Shown: piece after piece, positions 43,593-55,840 of the stretch
Layout of the letters: each line of letters opens with the position of its first letter
Position numbering within the stretch: the first letter of the stretch is position 1
NCBI GenBank assembly: GCA_014529385.2
Contig: CM043957.1
Coordinates: 67,787,503 to 67,851,502, forward strand
Direction of reading: 5' to 3'
Length of the DNA stretch: 64,000 bases
From: Adiantum capillus-veneris
Taxonomy: Eukaryota > Streptophyta > Polypodiopsida > Polypodiales > Pteridaceae
Position numbers and translations under genes: made by a program
The notes under the pieces: model-generated
What the model was told of the DNA's origin: nothing
The model's database searches: none
What the model saw: the letters and a program-made list of their open reading frames with translations, nothing else

Positions 43593-45866
43593 AGTGGAGG
43601 GTGAAATAGAGTGCACAGAGACGTGATAGAATGACAACAGAGAATCTTGAAATGCCCCATCTAAATGAAACAGGCAACCATGTATCAATGTAATGACAAA
43701 ATCTGGGTATACCATAACATTAAGAAAAAGTTTATGACAAAATAACTAGCAGAGCACCGGACCCTGTGTAGGGATTGCCCGGTCCACCCATCCGCATCCG
43801 CTCTACTACGGAGAGAGAGAATCATGAGCCACACTGGCTTCCACCATAAAATCACAACCATAATCCATGAGGGAATCTCAGCCCTTAACCACAAATCATA
43901 ATCACACTGAACCAACTCCAACACTTGGAGTTTAGCATATCCCCTGCAATCAATCGGAGTCCACACACATATGACTCTTAAGACATGATTCTTTCATGCA
44001 TGAAAAGAGTCTAACCATCAACTAATCATGATATAAAATTCCAAACATCAAACCATGCAAGGTTGATACATCACATCTGCACTTCACCTCCCTAACACAT
44101 AGAGCTAGTTTTAACCTAGAAAGGTGGAAAGCAATCATAACCATGCATATGAGGCATCCACATCAATCCATAAGTTTCCATACATCATATGATAACATTC
44201 CATCACCATAAACATGATGCAAAACAGCTCCGACCTTTAGGTTACCATAAACCATAACTTCACATATATGCAAAAAACAACTTTTTGACATTTTCAGGAG
44301 CATCATAACATGCAAATGAAAGTATTTGACTTCAAACCAATGCATCAAGCTCAGATCCATGATATAGGCTAGCACTCTATCACATCACTTTACCCATATG
44401 GTACTTACACAACAAACGGTAACCCAAAACGAAAGCCACTTTAATCATATCTGCCTATGCGGTTCGGGATGTCTAACCATATACCCTCACATAAATTTAT
44501 GGGCATCTAATAACTAAAATCAACTCACCAAAACAAACCATAAATCATACATAAACAGCTCGATAAACTCACGACGTCATATGGTACTCCCCCTTGGTAG
44601 CGCCCCTACACACGTAGGTAAAACTGGTTATGGAACGATTGATAACTTGCATATCCGAGGTGATAACAGAGTTCTAAATACATTTATCATCAAGTTTCAT
44701 CAAGCCTTTTGATTGTTTAAGTGGGTTTGCCCATCCGGTGAATCTATATAATGGTTCTCCAAGGAGCCTGGTTCGAAAAATTTGACTTAAGTGCAGTGGG
44801 CAGTAAGCTGTTTTTTGACCTTAGCTCATGCGTGATTTTCACATGACACCTAAGAGAGAAAATGTTCTAAATGATGTGTTTTATCTCTAGAATAGAGGTT
44901 TTGGGCTGGTTCATAGCGGTTTGTGATTTATAGCCAAAATAGTGTTCCTATCGCTTCTATGACGTGAAACGAAAAGTGCTTTTTATGCATGCACGTGATT
45001 AATCAACGTGTTAAACATGATGAAATAATCATGGGACAACTTCATACGTACTCTGTTAATCCATACATGCACTTGTATACGAAAAAACAATCACGAGAGG
45101 GCGACTACTCAAAAAAACGACATAGAGAGAGAGATGATGATGGGTATGGAGTTTAGAGCTTCTCATCGTGCTTTAGAATCGATTAGGGACTGTCGAAAGG
45201 CTTTTTTCTTTGCCACAAGAGAGTGGTGATGAGAGCTTCGTAGAGGTTTTCACCACGAGAGCTTCTGGAGAGCGCCTAGACTGTGAAACGAGAGAGGAGA
45301 TGGTAAGCAAGCAGAGAGAGAATATCCTTCTTCTTCTTCTTCTTCTTCACATATATGAGAGAGAAGAGCTCATGGAGATGGTGATGAAGAACTTGCAGCA
45401 CTCCGTGTAATAGATACATATAGCCTTGCAATAGTAGACGCAATAGACGACACTGAAAACTGAGGTGTCTATGCCAATTTATAGTTTTTCCAACTGCCCG
45501 AAGTGTGTCCCAAGCTACAAGTAGCGCTAGTCTCACAGCTAGGAATAGCTTCCTGCTTTTGGAAACTTTCCTAAAAATATGCCTTTGCTTTTGGTGGTCA
45601 ACTCTTCCACTTATCATCTAATTTTTACAGTAAATTTGGCCAATTGAACAGTATCCAGTCAACTAATGGAACCTTAGCTAGACTATGTTGCACCATGATG
45701 TCCCGACATGATTATGAATCTTATGTACTGCCCCGGCGTATTTACAGTACCGCTTTTTATAAGAATAATTCTCGTAAAAATCTCGTTTGGTCCCGTTTTT
45801 GCTCCGGGTGATCATTTTTAAATTCGACGGTAATTAAAATTAATATTTTTATGTTTAGGTTATCAT
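42953..45866. other. No assignable gene; GA microsatellite
   Basis: A GA run occupies about 43515-43588. The rest has no recognisable coding domain. A TTCTTC run lies near 45328-45349. Short frames here overlap and share no family motif. Confidence 0.5.
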
Positions 45867-46260
45867 AAAAAGCACATTGCTTTTCAAAAACGCCGAAAAG
45901 CACAAAAAACTAAAAATAGCGTAAAAAGAAAAAAAAAAGCAAAATTTTCTAAAATTGAACCACGGGTACCCCTCGTCCACTAGAATAAGAAAGCGGACTT
46001 GCTTTTCACTAAAAAGCACTAAAAATCATGAAAAGCTAAAAATAGCGTGAAAAGCACTCAAAAAGCAGACTTTTTCAAAATTGAACCATAGCTTCTCCGA
46101 AACACGTAGATCAAGGTTCCGACCGTGCTTTTTGCAAAAAAGCACCTAAAAGCATAAAAAGCTAAAAATAGCAAATTTTTCCAAAACTGTACCAAACGTC
46201 CATTTAACCTACTGGAACATGAAAACGGGTTTGCCTTTTACTTTAGAACCTTCCAATACT
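45867..46260. repeat. AT-rich tandem repeat, ~105-125-bp unit
   Basis: Three to four diverged units each contain AAAAAGCACTAAAAA-type strings, GAAAAGCTAAAAATAGCG, a TTTTTCAAAATTGAACCA-type segment and a variable GC-richer tail. The arrangement resembles a small satellite or a subterminal array. Confidence 0.7.
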
Positions 46261-47149
46261 GTCAAATTAAGCATCTTAAATTAAAATTTGACAAAATAGA
46301 TATTGAAAGCTATTTTTCTTATTTTTAAAAGAGACCCAAAAATTGGGGATCTTACAGATGAGTTAGCAAATGAACAATGGATACACATTCTAGCAGCTGT
46401 CGATAGATGTGATCCTCCCTTACAACACCAGTTTTGTGATGAAGAGGGTAACACATGGTTCCTACTAGAATGGTCTCAACATTTTATGTCACCAAAAAGA
46501 AAGAAATTGAGAATAAGCTCATAGGCTTGAAAAGACCAAATCTTAGAATCTAAGCTCAACTTATACACCTAAATAGATTGAGTGAATCATAATAGGAGGC
46601 CAATAATGACATGGAGATGACAAAAGTCTAGTAGCTCTTGGCACTAGATGAGCAAATAAAAATCTAGATAGAGAAAAAAAAGGAATAAACATAAACCAAC
46701 TTGAGTAGGTTGAAGGTCCAAAAAACACATCTTCCACTGCAACTGTATTTTATCAACTTATGGTAGTGCTCTATGCATTACATTTTTCCCTTGCTAGGAG
46801 TTTTCCCCCCTAGGTTGTATATATGCCCATCATTCTAGGGCAAGCCCCATCTTTGTATGAGCACACTTAGTAATAGGACTTCCTACTTTGTGTGTCCTAA
46901 AGTTTCTTCTTCATATCCATCTTTGCATGCAATCTTGCAACTAGTGGGTTTTCGACAATGCAATGTTTTGCAAAATAAGCTGCTTCTAGTCTTGTGTGGG
47001 TTGTACTATATAACACACCTTATAATTTTTCCCTACATATGCAGCTTTTGCATTAGATGGAGCTATGGGTATACATTTCTACAAACGGATGCGTGGAAAC
47101 CTCTGCAAAATACGTAAATAACACGCTGCAAGCTATAAACGAGCAGATC
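46261..47149. other. No assignable gene
   Basis: A short plus-strand frame at 46315-46524 (RDPKIGDLTDELANEQWIHI) looks protein-like but matches nothing I know and lacks a partner exon. The rest is non-coding by eye. Confidence 0.4.
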
Positions 47150-48225
47150 TACATACCTAACGACTCGCACAAATCCATAGTCGAGCTAAATGTGAACATA
47201 GAGAGATAGAGAGCGAGAGGAAGTGAGAACGTGTAGGCGCACCTCCTAGAGCGGAGTGCTACGCCAGCACGATGAGAGAGAAGAGAGAAGAGGAGAAGAA
47301 TAGACACAGGTGTTGGGTGCAATCTCCCCCCGTGCAAGAGTGACCATTTTCCTCTTGCACGTTTTTACTTTATAGATTTCTTGAATGGTCAAAGTGAATA
47401 CAAACTGGCCGGCTGATCATAAATGGCCAAAGATCATAAAGAGAACTTGAATAATAAAATGTACATTGAATGTATATCTGTTCACATAGGCCTTTGCTTG
47501 GTTAAGCCTTTCCACCTGTCAGCTGCACTAGATAATAAAATATCAATTCCAGTAAATACCTCTTCATTAGAAAGCAACTTTCCTCAGTTGCGAAGAAAAA
47601 ATTTGCAAACCATACTTGTCAAAAACAATGATTAGTATTTCGTGTCAAAAATAGCACGTAGTAAAATACGAAATTTATGAAACGAAACAACGTTGCTTAT
47701 GCTTGCCGTCATCCACATACTACCTATTCTAGTGTCCCATACCACTAGAATAAGCAATATATGTCATACCGTGATGTATCAGGATATCATTGGTCACACT
47801 CATTATTCAATAAGCCAATTCTCATCAATGTCAATGTCAATTCCATAAAGATTGTTGCGATAGAAAATCATCACATACCCATTCCAATTTTAAATCCAAA
47901 TCCAAATATCTGCCAATATATATACCCGGGTAACAAAATCATACCAGTTATAGTGGTGGTCAACCACACTGCAACATGATTTTGTGATCAGTGTTGCCTA
48001 AATCGGCGAATGTACACCAATAAGACGTGCTGCCTAAATCGGTGAATATGCACTAATGTTGCCTAAATCGGCGAATCCGCAGAATAATGAATCTACATTT
48101 TGTCAGTGTGCTACTGCCTAAATCGACGGATCTACATGGACAATTGGTGTTGCCTAAATCGGTGAATCTACACCAGGATGAGCATGTCCAACACCCATCT
48201 TTCTTTGGAATGACCACTACAAGGC
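47150..48225 (-). repeat. 1.1-kb LTR-like repeat, copy B
   Basis: This is the inverted counterpart of 22700-23843, about 25 kb away, with the same order of landmarks, including the CGCCGATTTAGGC array (48000-48175). The copies have diverged by substitutions and indels, so they are probably separate insertions. Confidence 0.7.
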
Positions 48226-48265
48226 TCACCCCTTCAACATTATCAACTGGCACAATAGAGTATAT
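48190..48265 (-). pseudogene. Possible RT motif remnant
   Basis: The minus strand reads SLVVVIPKKDG, close to the conserved S-P-I-V-V-V-P-K-K-D/N-G segment of Ty3 RT, just outside the start of copy B. The window's Tat-like element has VVVPKKNG. Only a dozen codons fit. Confidence 0.3.
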
Positions 48266-48269
48266 CAAA

Positions 48270-49503
48270 GGACTCACAAACTGTTGTTGATTAATGCAAA
48301 GTACCTTAGCTTGTGTGAGTATCTACATAGCTTAATAGCAAATGCACTCAATAAAACTCCATTTAGTTCAAAGCTCAAGACATAATATGAGAGGTGACTG
48401 GATTTGTAGCTCAAAAGATAACATGAAAAAAAAGAAAAACAGGAGGTATTAGATGTACATACCTGGACGATGTACTGCTTTTGAAAATATATATACCAGT
48501 GTGTGCGTGGGGAGAGAGGTACAAGTAGAAGAGAGCTGCAACTATCAATTTTGATCCAAAGTATAGTTAACATTTCCAGGTATATAATTCAGCATGAAAT
48601 AAAAGGAGGTGCCATCTTGTTTAAGGTAATTCAATACATGTCAATTAAAATACGTAAAAAGAATAGTAGTGTGACTTAACATATAGAAGTGCTCGATGGC
48701 ATTGTTGCTTGTTGCAAAGGTGCTCGGGTATAGAGTTGTGAAAACATCTTGAGGTTCTACGATAAGATAGCATTGTAGTTGGTTTTATCTGCAAAAGTAT
48801 TTCTCAAAGACAAAGCATAAAAACGTTTTTTTGTTAGATTTAAGAATAATTTAATCATACACTAGATGCATTAATATTTTAAAAGTTGTGAACGATAAAA
48901 TTGATGTAAAGTTCAGGTTGAAAATAGACAAGGTTAACCCTACCAAAACGGGACAAGCTATTCATATTGGTATAGTCATTCCGACAGTTGGACTTTCTAT
49001 CTCTGTATGGGTAGGTCCTAGGGTGAAACCTACCTTATCAAGAATGTTGTAAATGTAAGAGCAAAACATTTTTTTTATCAAAGCTACAATATTAGTTGTT
49101 GTCAAAATAACTTCAGGCTTGTGTTTGTGAGATTTAAATGCTACATAAACGGTAGGACCCTTGGCGATTACAGTATACTCAATGGTTAAAGGAAGTGCAG
49201 AGGAGTAGGAAATCTAGCCAGTGCTGTGGAAGTAACTAGAGTCTTGATGGGAGTTAAAGAGATAATTTAGCAAGTTTGACAATGCTTGATGTGGAAGAGG
49301 ACAAGCGTTAGGGAAGTTCAATCACTTGTTCAATCACTTGTAGTGAAGTTCAATCATTCCTAACAATGAGTGATGTACATCGGTTGTTGCTAGCTACGGA
49401 ATTTTAGTTCAAGTTTAACATTGTGTTAACAACAAGCTAACACGGACATCATTTTTCGGAGTTTCTTTGTAAAACATTTATTATTTTGATAAATCGGGAA
49501 TAT
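48270..49503. other. No assignable gene; left flank of the CACTA element
   Basis: The DNA has no long frame. It might contain the outer part of the Tat-like LTR, from which the CACTA element would then separate it, but I could not show this. Confidence 0.4.
49501..49503. other. CACTA target duplication TAT (left)
   Basis: TAT precedes the first CACTA base and follows the last one at 55838-55840. A 3-bp duplication is diagnostic for En/Spm elements. Confidence 0.85.
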
Positions 49504-49515
49504 CACTACAAGAGG
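49504..49515 (+). repeat. CACTA 5' terminal inverted repeat
   Basis: CACTACAAGAGG is the exact reverse complement of 55826-55837. Confidence 0.92.
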
Positions 49516-49529
49516 CTATTCATATTAGC

Positions 49530-49628
49530 GACGCTCACACACAGCGACGCTCAAAAAAAATAATTCCCGGCGTCGCTATGAGCGTCGCAAATTTACAAAG
49601 AAATTTGCGACGCTCATAGCGACACCGG
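49530..49628. repeat. CACTA 5' subterminal repeats
   Basis: Boxes built from AGCGACGCTC and its complement GAGCGTCGCT occur five times in both orientations. In En/Spm, TnpA binds such boxes. The sequence differs from the maize boxes, so the specificity here would be its own. Confidence 0.8.
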
Positions 49629-49659
49629 CTGGGCTAAAAAAATAACCGAGCGCGCCCAA

Positions 49660-49752
49660 AAACTCAGATCTCAGATCTGAGTTTTTCGGCGCCCTCAAGC
49701 AAGGAGCAGGTAACGCTCTCCCTCTCTCTCTCTCTCTCCCTCTTTTTCTTCT

Positions 49753-49804
<52 letters not shown>

Positions 49805-49924
49805 AGAGGAAGGAGAGCCAGGTATGCTCCTTCCCTCTCCTCATTCTCATGTTCCCTTCCCCTCTTTCTCTCTCCCTCTCTCTCTCTCTCTCACACACAC
49901 ATACACACACATAGTGTTTTTGAG

Positions 49925-49972
<48 letters not shown>

Positions 49973-51050
49973 AACAAAAACAAAAACGCACACACACATA
50001 CATAAACAAAGAATGCACACACACATTGAGAGAGGAAAAGAGAGAGAGAGCATGCATAAACAAAAACCGCACGCATTGAGAGAGGAAAAGAGAGAGAGAA
50101 CATGCATAAACAAAAAACGCACACATTGAGAGAGGAAAAGAGAGAGAAAACATGCATACGATCCAAAAAAACGCACACACATTGAGAGAGAAAGAGAGAG
50201 AAACTAATTTAACATCGTAGGAAACTAATTAAAATTAAAAGACCTAAAGATCTAGCCGACGAGGAGTTGAACTCAAGACCTATTATTCAAGAGGGAAATG
50301 GCATAATCAATCTATCATACTTGGCATGGGTGATAGAAAGGTTATACCATTTATCTCTTTTTATTGGCACACACATCCACACACGCGCACACACACAAGA
50401 AGAAGAGAGTTATAACGTCGTAGGGAACTATCTTAAAAGACGTTAAAGATTAGGTTATATGTAGACTTACATTAAATTAGATTTAGGTTTATTTTTAACT
50501 AGATTTACGTTTATTTATGCTAGATTTAGATTTACGTTATATTAGATTAGATTTAGGTCTCCATAGACTGCGATGCCTGCATGAAGCGGGTGAAGAAAGC
50601 CCTCAATGGAATATAGGGTATTGCTGCCTTCACTCATGGTGGGCTCCGTTGATCCAAAAGTACTGGTGAAATGTCTTCAGAAGATAGGGAAGAAGGTGGA
50701 TCTTCAGGGCGGCAAGAGTCACTACATCCCCGACACAATGACCATCTAGACAACCTCTAGTCATTCAACAGCAACTTCAAAGTTAGTAACAAGAGCAAGA
50801 ACGGTCTAAAGGGCCAATTGCTGTCGTCAGATGTGGATAGAGATGAGGCAGCGTCACCGCCGGAAGTTAACTCTCACATCTTTAGTGATGAGAATGCCAA
50901 CTCTTGCCGAGTTATGTGAAAAATTATGTGTTAAATCAGTTTTAAGGTTCTTATAATCCCTGTTAGTTTAGTTCTTTGTTTTTAATATAACATAATTTAC
51001 GTTAGATTTAGATTTATGTTATATTAGATTAGACTTAGGTTTATTTAGGT

Positions 51051-51086
<36 letters not shown>

Positions 51087-51520
51087 GAAGAAGAGAGTTT
51101 TAACGTCGTAGGAAACTATCCCAAAAGACGTTAAAGATTAGGTTAGATGTAGACTTACGTTAAATTAGATTTAGGTTTATTTTTAGTTAGATTTACGTTT
51201 ATTTAGATTTACGCTTATTTACGTTAGATCGAGTCCACGCAAGAATTACTTACGGTTTAGGGTTTAGAGTTAGACGAACAGTGAAAAGATCTACTGTGAA
51301 AAGATGTTAAGATGCTGTGAAGTGCTACAGCTAGAGAAGAGGCAAAGGGGTTTTGTCCACTACATGCAGTATCATGTAGACGTGGGTGTGTAGATTTCTT
51401 GTACCCACAAATATAGGTATTGACCAATAAAGACGAGATTATAACCCGGTGGTTCTGATCTCCGTGCACCTCTAGACCGAGGTGTGCGGGGATTGGACAT
51501 GACTAGAGAATGTGAGGTAA

Positions 51521-51611
<91 letters not shown>

Positions 51612-51620
51612 GACGAAGAA
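49660..51620. repeat. Microsatellite-rich 5' region of the CACTA element
   Basis: It contains CT and CA runs (49717-49800), a GA run (49929-49968), a four-copy minisatellite of about 55 bp with AAACGCACACACATTGAGAG and GAGAGAACATGCAT segments (about 49983-50200), a direct repeat of about 130 bp (50398-50530 and 51086-51215, with TTAACGTCGTAGG.AACTAT), and a GA run of about 88 bp (51522-51609). Long frames over these runs are artefacts. The promoter of the transposase genes should lie here. Confidence 0.75.
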
Positions 51621-51673
51621 TGCCAATAGAATATTAAATTTGTTGTCCAGGTTATAAGTTTTTTATCCTCATT

Positions 51674-52807
51674 ATGAGTAGTGACGAGGATGTGGGACCG
51701 TCCAACCGAAACACCTATCTCTCAACGAGGGTCTTATGTCCTTGTAATCAATGCAAGCATGCTGTGCGACGGACAAGACGTGTTTCTTTGCAGCACGTTC
51801 GCGAATTTGGCGAGTTCTATCCATCTATTATAGATCGAGTTGTTGCCAATTATAACTCGTCGGACTCTGACGCTGGCCAACAAGCAGCAATCTTGCAACC
51901 CAATAGACATGTTCGCAGGCGCTTTGGTCAAGCAGCATATGTGAGGCCACAAGATGTAGCCTCTGGCAGCTCGGGGGATGATCATGCAGAGCACATTCCC
52001 AACGAGGCAATGTTTGAGCCCGAGATTGATGAAATGATCGAGACGATCATGGATTCAGAAAGGCTTATCTATGATGATATGAAAAGTGAAGCCGATACGC
52101 CATTGTATAATGGAGCACGTATGTCTAGATTGAAAGCACTCCTGGTTCTTCTCAACATGCAGGCAAAGTTTGGATGGAGTGACACTAGCGTCACAACGCT
52201 TTTCAGGTGATCTATTACAATTAGTTTACTTTAATAAAACTCTAAATGTATAATGATCTGATAGATTTTTACATGACTGTATCATATTTTTATGTTGTGT
52301 AGATTGCTGAAAGAGCACATACTACCAGCTGACAATGTGATGCCAGATTCCCGAGATGAAGCAAGAAAGATTTTGCGAAACTTGGGGATGGATTACAATT
52401 CTATCCACGCTTGTCCTAATGACTGCATTCTTTTCAGAGGGGAATACATAGACATGGAGAAGTGTCCGAAATGTGATTCCGAAAGATATCGAGTAGATCT
52501 CCACGGGACAAAAATTCCACAAAAGGTTTTGCGACATTTCCCTCTGCTTCCTCGCATCAAGCATTTCTTCGAATGTAAGTCCATGGCCACCTTAGCATCA
52601 TGGCATGAGGAGAATAAATCTTCGGATGGTGTGCTACGAATTCCTGCAGATTGCATAGCCTGGAAACATATAGATGGAACATGGTCGGATTTTGCCAGGG
52701 AAGCTCGAAATTTGTGCTTAGGCCTGGCTACGGATGACCACCGATGCACTATCCAGCGGTTCTGGAGAGCCTACCAACCAATTGAAAAGCGCACAACAAT
52801 GCGGTGA
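51674..52807 (+). pseudogene. CACTA TnpD-type transposase, N-terminal part
   Basis: Exon 1 (51674-52206) starts MSSDEDVGPSNRN and carries the transposase-associated domain with VLCPCNQCKHAVRR, then an acidic region and RLKALLVLLNMQAKFGWSD. A clean intron follows (GTGATC...TGTAG, 52207-52302). Exon 2 opens LLKEHILPADNVMP, shows the hallmark IHACPNDC near 52410-52434, the zinc pair CPKC, and the start of Transposase_21 (FAREARNLCLGLATDD). The frame then runs into a stop at 52807, and the next recognisable domain is in another frame. The central and C-terminal catalytic part of Transposase_21 is therefore deleted. It would have cut the transposon ends. Confidence 0.88.
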
Positions 52808-52936
52808 CGAAGTGACTGAGGAAGAGTGGGAGTACTCTCGGGGTTGCGCGACCAAGGTAAGTTTGCAATGTACGACTAGCAAGTGACTTTATTTATAAAC
52901 GTTTGAACGGCCACTCATAATCTTTGTTCGTTGTAG

Positions 52937-53689
52937 TATAAGTCATACACAGCAGCATGGTGTAAAGGTCGACATTTTAGGGTGGAACGAATCGACAAAA
53001 AGCGTTTTACTCAAGATTGTGGAATCATGGCAAAATTTGAACAGTCTAGTCGACGACGTTCCTCTGATGCAGATCCTGTGGTGGCAGAACTCACTTACTT
53101 TGGCACGCTGCAAGAGATTTTGAGGATCGATTACAGAGGATTTTTTGTCGACTTGTTCGACGTGCAATGGTTCAAGATAATCATGGAGGGTCGCAACGCT
53201 ACTGTGCGTAGAGGAGAGTCTGGTTTTCTTGAGGTGGATTCTACTAAGAAATGGACTGACCTAAGAGACACTTTCGTACTACCCGAGCATTGTGAACAAG
53301 TAAGTATGTAAATAGTTAACATCCCCCTTTTACAAGTTATGTGCTTGAAAGCTCTCATGTAAGTTATGTGGCTCTGGCAGGTAATATTTCATCCTACAAA
53401 GTCTACATCAAACTGGTGGTACGTCATAGAGGTAGCCCCTCGTAGTGCAAGGACGTATGAAGGCTACCATGTGCCAATCACAACGGCATCAATGGAGGAG
53501 ATCAGAGAAGATGCTCAATGAGAAGCCGCTGCGGTGGTGCCAGACGAGCATCAAGATGCTACTACTCTATATGGGGTGCATGCAGAGGAGCTACAAAATG
53601 AAACAGAGGATATGTGTTTAAACGGAGAGCTCTATAAAGATATAGGAAGTTATGCTGAGTTATGCGAGGATGAGAGAGAGATCTCTTAA
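52937..53689 (+). pseudogene. CACTA TnpD C-terminal part (DUF4216-like)
   Basis: In a different frame of exon 2 a short piece (EEWEYSRGCATK) leads to a donor at 52857. Exon 3 (52937-53299, YKSYTAAWCKGRHF...) contains ELTYFGTLQEILRIDYRGFFVDLFDVQWFK, the hallmark of the DUF4216 domain usually found at the C-terminal end of TnpD proteins. After a GTAAGT intron, exon 4 (from 53381) continues VIFHPTKSTSNWWYVIE. A TGA at 53519 precedes an acidic tail that is open to 53689. Splice sites are well kept, so the central deletion seems to be the main damage. Confidence 0.8.
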
Positions 53690-53987
53690 AGCCACAAATA
53701 TTGTATTTGAACAATTTTGCTCCGTGTTGTAAAAGCTCTGGCTCTCTAAGTACCTTCCATGGTGTATAACGCTCTTTTCTACTCGCGCTCACATCTTTTG
53801 ATTGAAAATTCTGAGTTTTCGACTTGCCTCTTCTATCACTCAATTCATTGCGTCATTGTATTTATATGCGTCATTACGTCATTGTATTTATATGCGTCAT
53901 TACGTCATTGTATTTAATGGTCTTTGCGTCATTGTCTACTCTATTCATTCAATATTAAGTTTAAATATTCGTGTGTTTAATGCAGGT

Positions 53988-55297
53988 ATGGATGATGAGG
54001 AGTTTCTTTCTTCTTTGTCACTGCAGCAGAGACAGTGGTACGTGGAGCGTCATCGATCTGGCGCATCATCGCGCGCTCCTACTCCATCCGCATCTCCCTC
54101 TCTTTCGGAGCATTCGGCGCGCTCCGAAGCTTCGGCGTCGACGAGACGAGCTTCACACTCGTCTAGACACCTGCGCTCTAGTGGTGGCGGTGGCGGTTGT
54201 TGTGGGGATTCCGCCACCGATGCCTCCACACCGCCTCGTGTTCGACGAGGCTCTTTACCCTCCCCTTGTTTGCCCGCCCCCACACCAGCCACAGCATCGC
54301 CATCTACGCCAGGTTTTGCATGGCTGACTGTTCCTAGAAGCTACACACCTCTACCTACTCCGCCAGGAGCCACCCCGCTCGACACTCCTCGCTTCGGGGC
54401 CCAGACGCCGGTGGAGACACCTGACGTCCGTACCCCCATCGACACGCCGCTAGAGACCCCTGCCGGGACACCCAGGTTCACGTGTCACCGGCCAGAGGGC
54501 TTGTCTTACTCCATCGACTTCAACGGCGGCATCATCATGGATGATGACGGCAAGAAGGTGATCTCGCGCATGCGTGGTCTTTGCTCTCAGCTATTTAGAC
54601 ACTACATACTAAACAAATGGAGTGAAGTACCAAGTGATTTAAAAAACAGAGTCATCAGCATACTTCATGATGAGTTTCCCGTTCCAACACGGGATCAACG
54701 CTTCAATGAAGACCTGATGAAGATTCGAATGCGCGAATACTGCAAACACAAGCGTTCCGAAGTGCAAAAAGCAATCAAGAATGGGTGGAACAGGTCAGAT
54801 TGGCTGGCCAAAGAAGATTGGAAGAATGCGAAGAAAGCAGCGCGCGAGAATCCCGACAAGTGGAAGCAACAAAAGGATGCAGCCAGAGCGCGAGTAGAGG
54901 CAGGGAGCTCGCACCACTTGGGGAGCGGTGGATGGGCATCATTTGAGGCCGATTTTGTAAGTGTTTTCACATTGCTCTTTATGTTCGATAGTTTAGGGTT
55001 TATGAGTTTTTTAATTCTAACATAATGAAATCTTTGTATGTTTTGATAGTGGTCGATGACAGGACGTGATCCCACACCGTACGAGCGCGAGTACGCGGGC
55101 AGGAAGGGCTTAAACGCCCTGATGGACATTCTCAGTTCTCGCGGCGGCATGGTTAGTATTAGGGTTTACTCTTTTTTATTTTTTGTATTGTTTTATAAAT
55201 GTCGTTATATGTTTATACTTACTGAAAGCTGTCTTATTGTCTTTTTTTGCAGAATTCGACAGATACGCCGCTTGGACGCGATGAGACGTCTGACTAG
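53988..55297 (+). CDS. CACTA TnpA-like protein, three exons, apparently intact
   Basis: Exons 53988-54956, 55050-55151 and 55253-55297 (969, 102 and 45 nt, all phase 0, all GT-AG) join into an uninterrupted frame of 371 codons ending in TAG. The start MDDEEFLSSLSLQQRQW lies just after an AG acceptor-like site. Residues 20-110 are rich in Ser, Ala, Arg and Gly; residues 110-165 form a Thr-Pro repeat (TPLPTPPGATPLDTP and similar). From about 170 a conserved part begins with SYSIDFNGGIIMDDDGKK, HYILNKWSEVPSDLKNRVI and a Trp-rich helix (NGWNRSDWLAKEDWKNAKKA), like the Ptta/En/Spm TnpA family. It should bind the subterminal repeats. It ends with a short acidic tail. Confidence 0.78.
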
Positions 55298-55620
55298 ACG
55301 ACGTCAGTTTAACCGTAGCTAGATAGCATTAGTTTAGGGTTTCTCATAGCTTATGTATCATGAGATGGATTTTATACGTCTTTTTGAACCATGTATATTA
55401 TTACATTTGTCACCGCAGTTCCTTTTGCCAATCAATTCTTTATGCCTATGATGTTGTACAATTGTCATTATTACATTTGCCAATCAATTCATTTTGCCTA
55501 TGATGTGTACAATTGTCAATTTTGCAAACAATGCGTCTTGTGGGTGACTATTTTGGGTCTATTATCTACCCTTGCACTTTTTTTAAAAAGTGAATCAAGT
55601 ACAATAACCAAAAAAAAATT
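55298..55620. other. 3' untranslated part of the CACTA element
   Basis: AT-rich DNA follows the TnpA stop. A TTATTACATTTG.CA..CAATTC string is repeated near 55395 and 55468. No gene is seen. Confidence 0.6.
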
Positions 55621-55623
55621 CTC

Positions 55624-55800
55624 TCGGGCGTCGCTATAACCGTCGCTATTTATGGCTCTGTAGCGTCGCTATGAGCGTCGCTATAGTCTGCAGTGTAAAT
55701 GTCGCTATGAGCGTCGCTATGAGCGTCGCTCTCGTAGCGACGCTCGTAACGACGGTTTTAGCGACGCCGGGGGTTATAAAAACCCAGTGTATTTCCATCG
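55624..55800. repeat. CACTA 3' subterminal repeats
   Basis: About ten GCGTCGCTAT/GAGCGTCGC boxes in both orientations are crowded into 180 bp, several as GAGCGTCGCTATGAGCGTCG palindrome-like doublets. They match the boxes at the 5' end. Confidence 0.88.
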
Positions 55801-55825
55801 CTCACAGCGTCACAAGAGCACACAA

Positions 55826-55837
55826 CCTCTTGTAGTG
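55826..55837 (-). repeat. CACTA 3' terminal inverted repeat
   Basis: CCTCTTGTAGTG is the exact complement of the 5' end. It is followed by the TAT duplication. Confidence 0.92.
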
Positions 55838-55840
55838 TAT

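Larger units (their letters stand above)
49504..55837 (+). mobile_element. CACTA (En/Spm) DNA transposon, full length
   Basis: The 6334-bp element has 12-bp perfect terminal inverted repeats (CACTACAAGAGG), a 3-bp TAT target duplication, GCGACGCTC-type subterminal repeats at both ends, and two plus-strand genes: a TnpD-type transposase (deleted in the middle) and a TnpA-like gene (apparently intact). The 5' 2 kb are filled with microsatellites and short tandem repeats. With TnpD broken it would need transposase from another copy to move. Confidence 0.92.

Noticed and set aside
51734-51994. Minus-strand frames opposite TnpD
   Set aside because: They mirror the transposase exon and have no independent support.
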